A DNA stretch of 64,000 bases from Gammaproteobacteria bacterium (GTDB lineage: Bacteria; Pseudomonadota; Gammaproteobacteria; UBA4575), in assembly GCA_028279275.1 (NCBI GenBank), contig JANQOB010000001.1:1-64000 (forward strand), written 5' to 3'. Below the pieces are notes generated by a model. It ran no database searches. It was not told the DNA's origin and saw nothing but the letters and a program-made list of their open reading frames with translations. Both the position numbers and the translations under genes were made by a program. Within the stretch, counting starts at the first letter, position 1. Every line of letters starts with the position of its first letter. Positions 35,805 to 45,262 of the stretch are shown piece after piece.

Positions 35805-36920
35805 ATGAATAAATTAGTCAATGATCATGCCTATATGGCTCAAGCTCTGCGTTTGGCTGAGAAGGGGCTCTATACTACGCGAACTAACCCAAGGGTTGGT
35901 TGCGTTATCGTGAAACATGCTGAAGTTATCGGTGAGGGTTTTCATGTTTCACCAGGGGAACCGCACGCAGAAGTTAATGCTATTCAAAGTTGTAGTAAAG
36001 AAACAGAGGGTGCTACTGTTTATGTAACCCTTGAGCCTTGCTCACATCATGGTAAAACACCGCCTTGCATTGAATCACTGATCGCTGCAAAAGTTCGTCG
36101 TGTAGTGGCTGCCATGCAAGATCCTAATCCACAAGTCGATGGCAAAGGGCTTGAGTATTTACGAGAACACAACATTGAAACGACCTGCGATATCCTCAAA
36201 AATGAATCAGCAGAATTAAATAAAGGGTTTGTGCAGCGCATGACGAAGGCTCGTCCTTATGTAACTGTAAAATCGGCTATGAGTATTGATGGCAGAACAG
36301 CTTTACAGTCAGGTGAAAGTAAATGGATTAGTAGTGAACAATCACGTGAAGATGTGCAAAAACTACGCGCACGAAGCTGTGTCATCATGACGGGCATCGA
36401 TACAGTTATACAAGATGATCCACGCTTAAACGTAAGGCTTAAAAAAGAAGAGTTAGATTCTCATAACAATATTGAGCAGCCTATAAGGGTGGTACTTGAT
36501 ACAAAACTACGCATCTCACCTAAAGCTAAGATATTAAATATACCTGGTCAAACGATTATTTATACATGTTGCAAAGACAATAAAAAATACCAAGATCTTA
36601 TTAGTAAAAATGTAGAAGTTGTCATTGTGTCGGCTAAAAAAGGGCGTGTTGATTTTATAGATGTAATGTCTCATCTGTCTGAGAGAGGTGTTAATGAGGT
36701 TTTAGTCGAAGCTGGACCAACCTTAATCGGTGGCTTAATGGAAGATGAATTGGTTGATGAAATGATTATTTATATGGCACCGCATATTATGGGTGATTCA
36801 AGTAGAGGCTTAGTAAAGCTCGAATCTATAGTTAATATGCAAGAACGAATTAATTTGCAGATAGTTCAAACTAGAAAAATTGGAAACGACATAAAACTTC
36901 AACTAAAAGTTCAGTATTAA
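35805..36920 (+). CDS. ribD: Bifunctional riboflavin biosynthesis deaminase/reductase
   Basis: The protein has 371 residues. The N-terminal deaminase has zinc ligands H54 (HAEVNAI, with E56 as proton shuttle), C79 and C88 (LEPCSHHGKTPPC). The C-terminal reductase has VTVKSAMSIDGRTAL and EAGPTLIGGLM. It performs the second and third steps of riboflavin synthesis. The ATG follows nrdR by 33 bases. Confidence 0.97.
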   Translation: MNKLVNDHAYMAQALRLAEKGLYTTRTNPRVGCVIVKHAEVIGEGFHVSPGEPHAEVNAIQSCSKETEGATVYVTLEPCSHHGKTPPCIESLIAAKVRRVVAAMQDPNPQVDGKGLEYLREHNIETTCDILKNESAELNKGFVQRMTKARPYVTVKSAMSIDGRTALQSGESKWISSEQSREDVQKLRARSCVIMTGIDTVIQDDPRLNVRLKKEELDSHNNIEQPIRVVLDTKLRISPKAKILNIPGQTIIYTCCKDNKKYQDLISKNVEVVIVSAKKGRVDFIDVMSHLSERGVNEVLVEAGPTLIGGLMEDELVDEMIIYMAPHIMGDSSRGLVKLESIVNMQERINLQIVQTRKIGNDIKLQLKVQY

Positions 36921-36940
36921 TTAATAGTAAAAATAAAAAT

Positions 36941-37510
36941 ATGTCCACAATTGTAGCTGTAAAGAAAAATGGAAAAGCGTGCATCGCAGCGGATACGCTT
37001 ACGACATTTGGTGAAATAAAACAATCAAGTGAGTTTGACGATACACACGATAAAATTTACATGCATTTAAACAACTATTTTGGGATTGTTGGCAGTGCGG
37101 CTCACCATATTGTAATTCAAAGCCTATTGAAAAAGCATGGAACGGACTTGAGTTTTAGTTCTCAACTTGAAATATTTGAATCATTTCGTAAATTACACCC
37201 CATTCTCAAAGACGAATACTATTTAAACCCGAAGGATGAAGAAGAAGATCCGTATGAGTCGTCACGCATTGATACACTATTAATTAATCCTCATGGAATT
37301 TTTGCAGTTTATGCTTTACGCGAAGTATTTGAATACTCGAGGTTTTGGGCAGTAGGCTCTGGAAGCGATATTGCTTTGGGAGCCATGTATGCCGTCTATG
37401 ACCGCTTAAACGATGCAGAAGAGATTGCAAAACTTGGTATTGAAGCAGGGGCGACGTTTAATAACGCTACTGCGTTACCAATGACTTTATATACAATCGA
37501 TTTAAAATAA
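36941..37510 (+). CDS. Proteasome-like Ntn hydrolase (HslV/BPH-type) in the riboflavin operon
   Basis: The protein has 189 residues. After Met removal the chain starts STIVAVKKNGKACIAADTLTTFG, matching the N-terminal strand pair of HslV and of the beta-proteobacterial proteasome homologue (BPH). Asp17 of the mature chain is conserved (AAD), and a Lys follows near 37 (HDKIYMH), as in the catalytic triad. The nucleophile position is Ser instead of Thr. The body (FGIVGSAAHHIVIQSLL, DPYESSRIDTLLINPHGIFAVY, GSGSDIALGAMYAVYDRL) is typical. It lacks an ATPase partner nearby. Its target and any link to flavin synthesis are unknown. Confidence 0.8.
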   Translation: MSTIVAVKKNGKACIAADTLTTFGEIKQSSEFDDTHDKIYMHLNNYFGIVGSAAHHIVIQSLLKKHGTDLSFSSQLEIFESFRKLHPILKDEYYLNPKDEEEDPYESSRIDTLLINPHGIFAVYALREVFEYSRFWAVGSGSDIALGAMYAVYDRLNDAEEIAKLGIEAGATFNNATALPMTLYTIDLK

Positions 37511-37517
37511 TTAAATT

Positions 37518-38114
37518 ATGTTTACAGGTATTGTAGAAGAGGTGGGCACTATCCAGAATTCTGCTAAGAAGAATGATATCCACCAGTATGAAATACAAGC
37601 CTCATCTAAATTTATTCAAGATGTTCAGCAAGGTGATAGTATTGCTGTCAATGGAGTATGTTTAACGGCATATGATGTTAATCCAAATTCATTTTACGTT
37701 GATGTTTCAGAAGAGACTCAAAAATGTACTAGCTTTGGACAAGCAGCTAATAGTAATAAAGTTAATTTAGAACGGGCTGTTACGCCTACAACAAGACTAG
37801 GTGGGCATTTTGTTAGCGGACATGTAGATGGATTGGGAGTAATAACTCAACGTGAAGATAAAGAAAATGAAACTATTTTATGGCTACAAGTACCTTTAGA
37901 ACTTGTGAAATTTATCGCTGTAAAAGGTTCTATTTGTGTTAACGGGGTAAGTTTAACCGTGAATCAAACAAATGGTGAGCAATGTTGCATAACAATCATT
38001 CCTCACACTTTGGCTAATACGACATTGGAATCTGTTCAAGTTCAAGAATATGTAAATATCGAGGTGGATTTGATTGCCAGATACTTAGACAAAATCGCTC
38101 AAATTTCATCGTAG
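37518..38114 (+). CDS. ribE: Riboflavin synthase, alpha subunit type
   Basis: The protein has 198 residues and two lumazine-binding barrels. The first begins MFTGIVEEVGTI and contains GDSIAVNGVCLTA; the second contains GGHFVSGHVDGLG and GSICVNGVSLTVN. It dismutates two 6,7-dimethyl-8-ribityllumazine molecules into riboflavin. It starts 7 bases after the Ntn hydrolase gene, so the two are co-transcribed. Confidence 0.97.
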   Translation: MFTGIVEEVGTIQNSAKKNDIHQYEIQASSKFIQDVQQGDSIAVNGVCLTAYDVNPNSFYVDVSEETQKCTSFGQAANSNKVNLERAVTPTTRLGGHFVSGHVDGLGVITQREDKENETILWLQVPLELVKFIAVKGSICVNGVSLTVNQTNGEQCCITIIPHTLANTTLESVQVQEYVNIEVDLIARYLDKIAQISS

Positions 38115-38124
38115 AGTATTGATT

Positions 38125-38598
38125 ATGAAGCATAGTGAAACTACTGGCGCGAATTATTCGGGCAAAACCAAAAAAATTGCAGTTGCTTCTGCACGCTTCA
38201 ATGGTGAAATTGTAGAAGCGATGCGTAAAGCTGCACATCAAACATTAATAGATAATGGTGTTAGTGAAGCCGACATTTTTCATTTGCATGTTCCCGGTGC
38301 ATTTGAGCTTCCACTTGCCTGTAAATCGTTAGCAAATAAAGATTATGATGCTGTAATAGCACTTGGCTGTGTTATACGAGGTGAAACACCACACTTTGAT
38401 TATGTGTGTAATGGGGCTGCATTAGGCATTCAAATGGCTAATTTGGAGACAAATAAGCCTATAGCATTTGGTGTACTTACAACCAATACCATTGAACAAG
38501 CTCAACAAAGGTCCTCTGAAAAAAATATTGAGCATAATAAAGGGCGAGATGCCGCTTTATGCGTGTTAGAAATGCTTAATGCTCTCGATTCAATTTAG
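38125..38598 (+). CDS. ribH: 6,7-dimethyl-8-ribityllumazine synthase
   Basis: The protein has 157 residues from the ATG at 38125; an in-frame TTG at 38119 is weaker. Signatures are VASARFNGEIVEAM, LHVPGAFELPLACK, ALGCVIRGETPHFDYVCN and FGVLTTNTIEQA. It builds the lumazine ring, the step before ribE. The usual ribBA gene that often stands between ribE and ribH is absent. Confidence 0.97.
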   Translation: MKHSETTGANYSGKTKKIAVASARFNGEIVEAMRKAAHQTLIDNGVSEADIFHLHVPGAFELPLACKSLANKDYDAVIALGCVIRGETPHFDYVCNGAALGIQMANLETNKPIAFGVLTTNTIEQAQQRSSEKNIEHNKGRDAALCVLEMLNALDSI

Positions 38599-38613
38599 CG
38601 AAAGAATTTACTT

Positions 38614-39030
38614 GTGCAGCCTGAAAAACGTCATTGGTCAAGAAGATTGGCGTTACAAGCCTTATATCAATGGCAACTGGGCGGGCACAGTATTGATGAG
38701 TTATTAGCGCAATATATTGAAGATGAAAACTGGCACAAAGTCGATAAGGACTATTTTGTAGACTTAGTCAGCGGATCAATTAACGAAGAAAATTCTCTCT
38801 CTAAAATGTTTTTACCCTACATAGATATTCAGGAAGAGCGAATTGATCCAATAGAAAATGCAGTTTTACTTTTTGCCACATATGAAATCACACAGAAGCC
38901 AGACACCCCAACTAAAGTAGTATTATCTGAAGCTGTAAATTTATGCAAAAAATTCGGCTCAATAGAGGGTTATAAATTTGTTAATGCTGTGTTAGATAAA
39001 GTAGCTGCATCACGATCTTCAGAAAATTAA
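38614..39030 (+). CDS. nusB: Transcription antitermination factor NusB
   Basis: The protein has 138 residues from a GTG. The RNA-binding start SRRLALQALYQWQLGG and the C-terminal TPTKVVLSEAVNLCKKFGSIEGYKFVNAVLDKV are diagnostic. It binds boxA RNA with NusE and supports rRNA transcription. It lies in its standard place after ribH. Confidence 0.97.
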   Translation: MQPEKRHWSRRLALQALYQWQLGGHSIDELLAQYIEDENWHKVDKDYFVDLVSGSINEENSLSKMFLPYIDIQEERIDPIENAVLLFATYEITQKPDTPTKVVLSEAVNLCKKFGSIEGYKFVNAVLDKVAASRSSEN

Positions 39031-39045
39031 TAAAGCTAATTTGAT

Positions 39046-40008
39046 TTGTCCGAACAAGAACTAATTGAAAAATATTTTTCTCAACATCAAACTGCTTGTG
39101 AATCAGTTCAAGTTAGCGTTGGTGATGATGCCGCTATTGTTAACCCGCCAAAAGAAAGCAGGCTTGTAATTACTACTGATACGCTAAATTCAGGAATACA
39201 TTTTTTCACGGATAGCAATGCGAAATTTTTAGGACATAAATCTCTAGCAGTTAGTTTAAGTGATATTGCTGCAATGGGAGCAATGCCATTGTGGTCAACA
39301 TTAAATTTATCGTTACCTGAAATTGACCATGAATGGTTGAAAAATTTTTCGGATGGGCTTTATGAACAAGCGGATGCACATAACGTAAAAATAGTTGGAG
39401 GCGACATTGTTAGAGGGCCACTTTCAATTACCGTTACAATCATTGGATATTTAAAATTAGAACAACACTTATTAAGAAGTAATTGTGAGATCAATGACCT
39501 AATATATGTAACAGGTTATCTAGGTGATGCTGCATTTGGATTAAAACTGCTTAAAGATAATATAAATATCGATAAAAAAGACCGCGAATATTTTTTAACT
39601 CACTTTCAGCAACCAAAGCCTAGATTAGATGTTTCACAACATCTCGCAAATATATCCAAATCTGCAATCGATATATCTGACGGATTTCTACTCGACATGC
39701 ATCGCATGCTAAGCATGAGCAAAAAAGGGGCAGTAATTGACGTAAATAAAATCCCTATTTCAAAACCATTAGAAAAATATCTAAATCAGTTTATAACTTT
39801 AGATGAAGTGTTAACTGGTGGTGAGGATTATGAATTAATTTTTACCATTAAGCCTGATGATAAAGATAAACTAGAAAATTGTTTTTCTGAGCATAAAATT
39901 ATAATCACCCAAATAGGTGAAATTGTGACAGGTTCAAGTATGAATTTGCTACGTGATAACACGCCAATTAATCTACCAAAGCATTTTGGGTTTGATCATT
40001 TTTCTTAG
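39046..40008 (+). CDS. thiL: Thiamine-monophosphate kinase
   Basis: The protein has 320 residues from a TTG, 15 bases after nusB. Signatures are GDDAAIV, TTDTLNSGIHF, SLAVSLSDIAAMGAMP, GGDIVRGPLSITVT, AIDISDGFLLDMHRM and the ATP loop GGEDYEL. It phosphorylates thiamine monophosphate to the diphosphate cofactor. It nearly abuts pgpA. Confidence 0.96.
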   Translation: MSEQELIEKYFSQHQTACESVQVSVGDDAAIVNPPKESRLVITTDTLNSGIHFFTDSNAKFLGHKSLAVSLSDIAAMGAMPLWSTLNLSLPEIDHEWLKNFSDGLYEQADAHNVKIVGGDIVRGPLSITVTIIGYLKLEQHLLRSNCEINDLIYVTGYLGDAAFGLKLLKDNINIDKKDREYFLTHFQQPKPRLDVSQHLANISKSAIDISDGFLLDMHRMLSMSKKGAVIDVNKIPISKPLEKYLNQFITLDEVLTGGEDYELIFTIKPDDKDKLENCFSEHKIIITQIGEIVTGSSMNLLRDNTPINLPKHFGFDHFS

Positions 40009-40013
40009 CAATC

Positions 40014-40499
40014 ATGTCAGAATCTATTAGACAAATTGTTTTACGAAACCCTGTTCATATTTTATCATTTGGTTTCGGTGCTGGTTTGTCGCCTTTCGCA
40101 CCAGGGACATTTGGCACTCTAATTGCAGTCCCTATTTTCCTAATGATGAGTAATTTTTCACCAATCATATATTTACTTTTTGTTACATTGTTATTTTTTG
40201 TTGGATGTTGGTCTGCTGGGCATACCGCTAAAGCCCTGAAGGTGCATGATCATCCGGGAATAGTGATTGATGAAATAGTTGGTTTTTTAATCACTATGTT
40301 ATTTGTTCCAGTCACCTGGTACTGGATTGTCTTAGGGTTTGTCTTGTTTCGCTTATTCGACATCTGGAAGCCTTGGCCCATCTCATTTGCAGACCATCAT
40401 GTTAAGAGTGGCTTGGGTATTATGTTGGATGACCTGCTTGCCGCTTTGTATAGCCTGCTATCCCTACATATCGTGATTTGGTCGGTCAAAATACTGTAA
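40014..40499 (+). CDS. pgpA: Phosphatidylglycerophosphatase A
   Basis: The protein has 161 residues and three or four membrane helices. Family marks are SFGFGAGLSPFAPGTFGTL, HPGIVIDEIVGFLITM, RLFDIWKPWPI and the C-terminal GLGIMLDDLLAALYS. It removes phosphate from phosphatidylglycerophosphate in phospholipid synthesis. It is the last gene of the operon; 71 bases separate it from the next unit. Confidence 0.95.
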   Translation: MSESIRQIVLRNPVHILSFGFGAGLSPFAPGTFGTLIAVPIFLMMSNFSPIIYLLFVTLLFFVGCWSAGHTAKALKVHDHPGIVIDEIVGFLITMLFVPVTWYWIVLGFVLFRLFDIWKPWPISFADHHVKSGLGIMLDDLLAALYSLLSLHIVIWSVKIL

Positions 40500-40570
40500 T
40501 TCATGACCTATGTCCCTCGGCAGGGTAAACTCTGTAAGTTGAGGAATATACTACTATATTTCAGATAGAT

Positions 40571-43081
40571 ATGGCCGCTTTTCAAGGTCAAATTAAACCT
40601 CAATATGTGAGCATAGTCAGTGAAACTGCCTATGAAAATTACAGTAGTAAATTAAACAAAATATATAACCAACAACAGTTACTTGGAAATATGGGTGTAT
40701 TAGGCGCAATACGCGTAGATGGAACGATCGATCAGATCATCTCACAAGGATCGACAAGTGGGGACTATCAAAAAAACCTCGTTAAGTTACAAAAGTTTTC
40801 ATCTAAAGCAATTCCCAAACTTGCAGATCGAATAGACGGCGCAAATGAAGAGCAATCAAAACACATCATCAATATTCTGTCAGATTTAGCTACTCTAAAA
40901 AATGCAGAACATTTTAAACCATTATTTTCTCATCAAAGTAATCATGTTCGTGACGGAGTAGTAGAAGCTTTATCTAAATCCACTGATATTGACCCAAATC
41001 GATTCGTTGATTTATTTGAAAAACAGAATGCTTCAAAACCAATGTTAATAAGTTTGCTTACTGCTCAAAAGCAAAAAGTAAATGGTTCTAAGTTGTTACG
41101 TTATGCCTATAAGTTAGAACATAATGATCAAGCTGCATTGTTTAAACTACTTGAGTCAATTGCAAGTGAAACAATCGTTCCAGAATTAGTTAATCGTGTA
41201 GATACAAAAGATCCTATTATTAGAACTTACATTACGAAAGTAATGGCAAAATTTGATTTGCCTAACGTTATTGAATCATTGAGTAAACTTTTATCTGATG
41301 AAAACAAGGCGGTGCGTCTTGCTGCGCTTGACGGCTTATCTCGAGCAAATAAAATTAACGATGTTGAAAAACTTTGCAAATTAATTGGTGACCCCGATTA
41401 TAAAGTTCAAAATAAAGCGATTGAAGCAATTGTCAAAGTTAATCATCCAAAAACAGTATTTTATCTAATTCCGCATCTAAAAGATGAGTCTGAGTATGTG
41501 CGCAGAGCTGCTGTTGAAGTTTTAAATGAAATCGCCAGCAAAGAATCTGTAAAAGATCTATTAAACGCAATTAAAGATGAGGATTGGTGGGTGCGTAGTC
41601 GCGCTGCAGACGCGCTTGGAAAAATCGGCGGTAAGCGAGTCGTTCAAGCTGTTATTCAACTTATTAAAGATGATGATGAATTCATTCGCCGTTCAGCAAT
41701 TGAAATTATTAACGCTACTAAAGATGAAAGTACTTTTGATGCATTAGTGCAATCATTAGATGATTCTGACTGGTGGGTCAGGGAGAGAGCTATTGACGGG
41801 CTTGCAGAATTAGGAAATAAAAAATGTATCCCAATTTTAGTAAATATGCTCACTAAAAACCCAGATAATGAAGCAATGGTAGTAGTTTTATTAAAAGCAT
41901 TCGCAACATTAAAAGCAGAAGACGCCCTTACGATTACAGTAAAACAATTAAAATCCAAATCAGAGAACATTATTAAAGAAGCAATTAAAACTTTGATGGT
42001 TATTACTCCAGAAGATAAAGTTGAGCTAATAGTGAAAGCAATAGATAAAGTAATTGCTGATCATTCAGAAGAAGTTCAGGAATTAGGACAGGAAGCCATC
42101 AATAGAATTGTCGAACAAGAACCACCAGAATCATCTATTCAAGTATTTAAGGACGAAGTCGATGATATTGATGTAAGTAAAGACACAGTCACCATGAAGG
42201 GCAAGATTACTCGTGGTGATACTTCAATAGAAAGTAAAACAGTTAATCCAGACGACTTGCAGCCCGATGATATGTTGGCTGATCGTTACCGTTATATAAA
42301 GAAAATTGGTAAAGGTGCATTTGGCTCAGTATTCTTAGTTGAAGATACGATGATAAGTGAAGAAATCATCCTCAAATTTTTGAATACACAGTTTGTAACA
42401 GATGAAAGTATAATTAAACGATTTATCTATGAATTACGCTTTGCACGTAAGATTACCCATCCCAATGTGATTCGAATCTATGACATGGTGTCATTTGGTA
42501 AAGCGCATGCGATTTCAATGGAATATTTCAGAAGTCATACTCTCAGTGCTGAAGTGAAAGATAAGAAACCAATGAATATTGAAAGAGCAAAAAAATTCAC
42601 ATATGACGTTTGTAGTGGAATGGAAAGTGCGCATGCTGTAAATGTCGTTCATCGAGATTTGAAGCCAAACAATATTCTCATCAATGAAGATAATATTTTA
42701 AAAATTGTTGACTTTGGTGTTGCGGCAGCAACTCAATCAACAGACACCAAACTCACTAAAACTGGTTTACTAGTGGGCACTCCAACTTATATGGCTCCAG
42801 AACAAGTACTTGGAAAAGAAGTTGATGAACGCACAGATATTTATAGTTTAGGCGCAATCATGTACGAGATGCTTACAGGCCGGCCACCTTACTCAGGTAA
42901 AGATAGCATGTCTATTATGTATCAGCATGTACAAGGTAAAGCTGAAAAAGTATGTGAGAAAAACGAAGAAGTATCACAAGAACTAAGTGATGTAGTCTCA
43001 AAAGCAATGAGCGTTAAAGCTGAACATCGTTTTCAAAATATGACAGAATTTAAAAACGCGGTTGAACAGGCAAAAGTATAA
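40571..43081 (+). CDS. HEAT-repeat Ser/Thr protein kinase
   Basis: The protein has 836 residues. Residues about 90-510 are HEAT repeats; the clearest copies lie at about 270-430, with paired motifs such as DEDWWVRSRAADALGKIGG and DSDWWVRERAIDGLAELGN. Residues about 571-835 are a Hanks-type kinase: glycine loop GKGAFGSVF near 580, Lys in ILKFL, HRDLKPNN at 694-701 (catalytic D696), DFG at 714, APE and DIYSLG. All catalytic residues are present, so it is predicted active. No transmembrane segment is seen. It abuts the first PilT gene (stop at 43081, ATG at 43082), so it is part of a pilus-linked unit. Substrates are unknown. Confidence 0.93.
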   Translation: MAAFQGQIKPQYVSIVSETAYENYSSKLNKIYNQQQLLGNMGVLGAIRVDGTIDQIISQGSTSGDYQKNLVKLQKFSSKAIPKLADRIDGANEEQSKHIINILSDLATLKNAEHFKPLFSHQSNHVRDGVVEALSKSTDIDPNRFVDLFEKQNASKPMLISLLTAQKQKVNGSKLLRYAYKLEHNDQAALFKLLESIASETIVPELVNRVDTKDPIIRTYITKVMAKFDLPNVIESLSKLLSDENKAVRLAALDGLSRANKINDVEKLCKLIGDPDYKVQNKAIEAIVKVNHPKTVFYLIPHLKDESEYVRRAAVEVLNEIASKESVKDLLNAIKDEDWWVRSRAADALGKIGGKRVVQAVIQLIKDDDEFIRRSAIEIINATKDESTFDALVQSLDDSDWWVRERAIDGLAELGNKKCIPILVNMLTKNPDNEAMVVVLLKAFATLKAEDALTITVKQLKSKSENIIKEAIKTLMVITPEDKVELIVKAIDKVIADHSEEVQELGQEAINRIVEQEPPESSIQVFKDEVDDIDVSKDTVTMKGKITRGDTSIESKTVNPDDLQPDDMLADRYRYIKKIGKGAFGSVFLVEDTMISEEIILKFLNTQFVTDESIIKRFIYELRFARKITHPNVIRIYDMVSFGKAHAISMEYFRSHTLSAEVKDKKPMNIERAKKFTYDVCSGMESAHAVNVVHRDLKPNNILINEDNILKIVDFGVAAATQSTDTKLTKTGLLVGTPTYMAPEQVLGKEVDERTDIYSLGAIMYEMLTGRPPYSGKDSMSIMYQHVQGKAEKVCEKNEEVSQELSDVVSKAMSVKAEHRFQNMTEFKNAVEQAKV

Positions 43082-44164
43082 ATGGCAAGAATAGACGCAT
43101 TTTTAAAGCTAGGGCGTGAACAAAGTTGTTCAGATATCCATTTGGCTGTGGGTGTTCCTCCCATGTTTCGTATGCATGGTGATTTGGTCCCTATTAAGTT
43201 TCGCGACTTGGGTGATAGTGAACTTGAAGGTTATATGAGCGAAATTTTAACTAAATCTCAAAAAGAAAAATTTCGTCAAGGACACGATTTAGACTTTTCT
43301 TATATGTCTGATGGTGTGGGACGTTTTCGTGTTAACTTATTTAGGAAAACTTCCGGAATTGGAGCAACTTTTCGACATATTCCCACTGAAATTCCCGCAT
43401 TTGAAACATTGAAGTTACCTCCTGTAATTAAAACTTTTGCTGATTTTAAACAAGGAATGGTGTTAGTAACTGGTTCAACTGGGACAGGCAAATCAACCAC
43501 TTTAGCGTCGCTTATCCACCACATTAATAAAACACGTAAAGAAAATATCATCACACTTGAAGATCCAATTGAATTTATCCATCCAAGTATGAAGTCACAA
43601 GTGATTCAGCGCGAAGTGGGTACACATTTACATAGTTTTGGTGATGGGCTTCGTGCTTCTTTGCGCCAAGACCCAGACATTATTCTCGTAGGTGAGATGC
43701 GCGATTCAGAAACAATCAGTATGGCTATGTTGGCTGCTGAGACTGGGCATTTAGTATTTGGCACTCTGCATACAACTTCTGCAACCAAATCAATCGATCG
43801 AATTATTGACGCATTACCAGCGGAGCAACAAGGCCAAGGAAAAATATTTTTATCGCAAAACTTACATGCTGTTGTCACACAAGAACTAGTTAAGACATCT
43901 GATGGTAGAGGGCGCAGAGCAATTGTTGAAATTATGATAATGAATAATGCTATCTCTAATTTAGTGATGACAGATAAAACTTTTCAGATACCAAATCAAA
44001 TACAAACCGGTAGTTCGATAGGCATGCAATTAAAAGATCAAGCTTTACTCGCAGCCGTACAAGCAAAAGAAGTTGACCCAGATGATGCATACTTACACGC
44101 CAATGATAAAAAAATGTTTCAGCAGTTTGTGTCGGACCCAGACTTACTTCCAAAGGCTAGCTAA
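43082..44164 (+). CDS. PilT-family type IV pilus retraction ATPase, copy 1
   Basis: The protein has 360 residues. Motifs are the N-terminal SDIHLAVGVPPMFRMHG, Walker A GSTGTGKSTT, the Asp box ITLEDPIEF, Walker B DIILVGEMRDSETI and the His box GHLVFGTLHTTSA. It depolymerises pilin at the pilus base. The C-terminal segment NNAISNLVMTDKTFQIPNQIQTG departs from the AIRNLIRE motif needed for retraction in well-studied PilT. It follows the HEAT kinase without a gap. The sequence is closer to PilT than to PilU. Confidence 0.92.
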   Translation: MARIDAFLKLGREQSCSDIHLAVGVPPMFRMHGDLVPIKFRDLGDSELEGYMSEILTKSQKEKFRQGHDLDFSYMSDGVGRFRVNLFRKTSGIGATFRHIPTEIPAFETLKLPPVIKTFADFKQGMVLVTGSTGTGKSTTLASLIHHINKTRKENIITLEDPIEFIHPSMKSQVIQREVGTHLHSFGDGLRASLRQDPDIILVGEMRDSETISMAMLAAETGHLVFGTLHTTSATKSIDRIIDALPAEQQGQGKIFLSQNLHAVVTQELVKTSDGRGRRAIVEIMIMNNAISNLVMTDKTFQIPNQIQTGSSIGMQLKDQALLAAVQAKEVDPDDAYLHANDKKMFQQFVSDPDLLPKAS

Positions 44165-44170
44165 ATTACT

Positions 44171-45253
44171 ATGGTTGATATCGATACACTTTTAGAAATG
44201 TTAGTAGCACGTGGGGGCTCAGACTTACACCTTGTGTCAAATGATCCACCTAGAATGCGGGTCTTTGGTGATTTAGAAGCTATTTCTGAAGATAAGTTGA
44301 GTGCTAAAGAATTGCTTGATCAAATGATGAATATTATGCCAATGCGTTCCAAAGCGGTTTTCGAAAAAGATGATAACGCAGATTTTGCTTATAGTATCGA
44401 AGGAACAGGACGATTTCGTGTTAATTCGTTTAGGCACCTTAATGGGGTCGGATGTATATTTCGATCCATTCCAGCAGAGACAGCTTCGTTAGAGGATTTA
44501 AACATGCCAGAAATTTTGGCAAGCGTAACTCGACAAAAAGCTGGCATGATTCTGGTTACGGGCAAAACAGGTTCAGGTAAGTCAACTACATTGGCTGCAA
44601 TGGTAAATGAAATTAACAACTCTTTAAAAGGGCATGTACTAACCATTGAAGATCCAGTTGAATTTGTCCATGAGCAGAAAAACTGTTTAATGAGCCAACG
44701 TGAAGTTGGACAACATGCAAAATCATTTGCAAGTGCACTGCACTCGGCGTTGCGTGAAGATCCAGATGTTATCTTAGTGGGTGAGATGCGTGATCTTGAA
44801 ACGATGAGTTTAGCAGTAACAGCAGCAGAAACCGGAATTATGGTATTAGGCACTTTGCATACGAATAGTGCCGCATCTACGGTGGATCGTATCATTAATG
44901 CATTCCCTACAAATAAACAAGATCATATACGCACGATGCTTTCAACCTCCTTGCGTGCAGTAATTTCGCAGCAGCTTATTAAGACTAAAGATGGAGATGG
45001 TAGAGCCGCAGCAGTTGAAATTATGATCAATACACCTGCGATGGCTAATATTATACGTGAAGGTAAAACAGATCAGATTGATAATTCCATCCAAGGTGGA
45101 CGTAGCTTTGGAATGCAAAGTATGGATACTGCTATCAAAAAACTACTTAGCGAGGAAAAAATAACACCTGAAGCTGCTTTTGAGGCTGCAAATGATAAAA
45201 GCCAGTTCACTCAATACTTTAAAAACACTAACACTGCGAGTCCTGCTGCTTAG
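44171..45253 (+). CDS. PilT-family ATPase, copy 2
   Basis: The protein has 360 residues, the same length as copy 1, 6 bases downstream. Motifs are SDLHLVSNDPPRMRVFG, Walker A GKTGSGKSTT, LTIEDPVEFVHEQ, DVILVGEMRDLETM and LGTLHTNSA. The segment TPAMANIIREGKTDQI is nearer to the AIRNLIREGK motif than copy 1, so this may be the main retraction motor with copy 1 an accessory, as with PilT/PilU pairs (inference). Confidence 0.92.
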   Translation: MVDIDTLLEMLVARGGSDLHLVSNDPPRMRVFGDLEAISEDKLSAKELLDQMMNIMPMRSKAVFEKDDNADFAYSIEGTGRFRVNSFRHLNGVGCIFRSIPAETASLEDLNMPEILASVTRQKAGMILVTGKTGSGKSTTLAAMVNEINNSLKGHVLTIEDPVEFVHEQKNCLMSQREVGQHAKSFASALHSALREDPDVILVGEMRDLETMSLAVTAAETGIMVLGTLHTNSAASTVDRIINAFPTNKQDHIRTMLSTSLRAVISQQLIKTKDGDGRAAAVEIMINTPAMANIIREGKTDQIDNSIQGGRSFGMQSMDTAIKKLLSEEKITPEAAFEAANDKSQFTQYFKNTNTASPAA

Positions 45254-45262
45254 GTTTATGCT

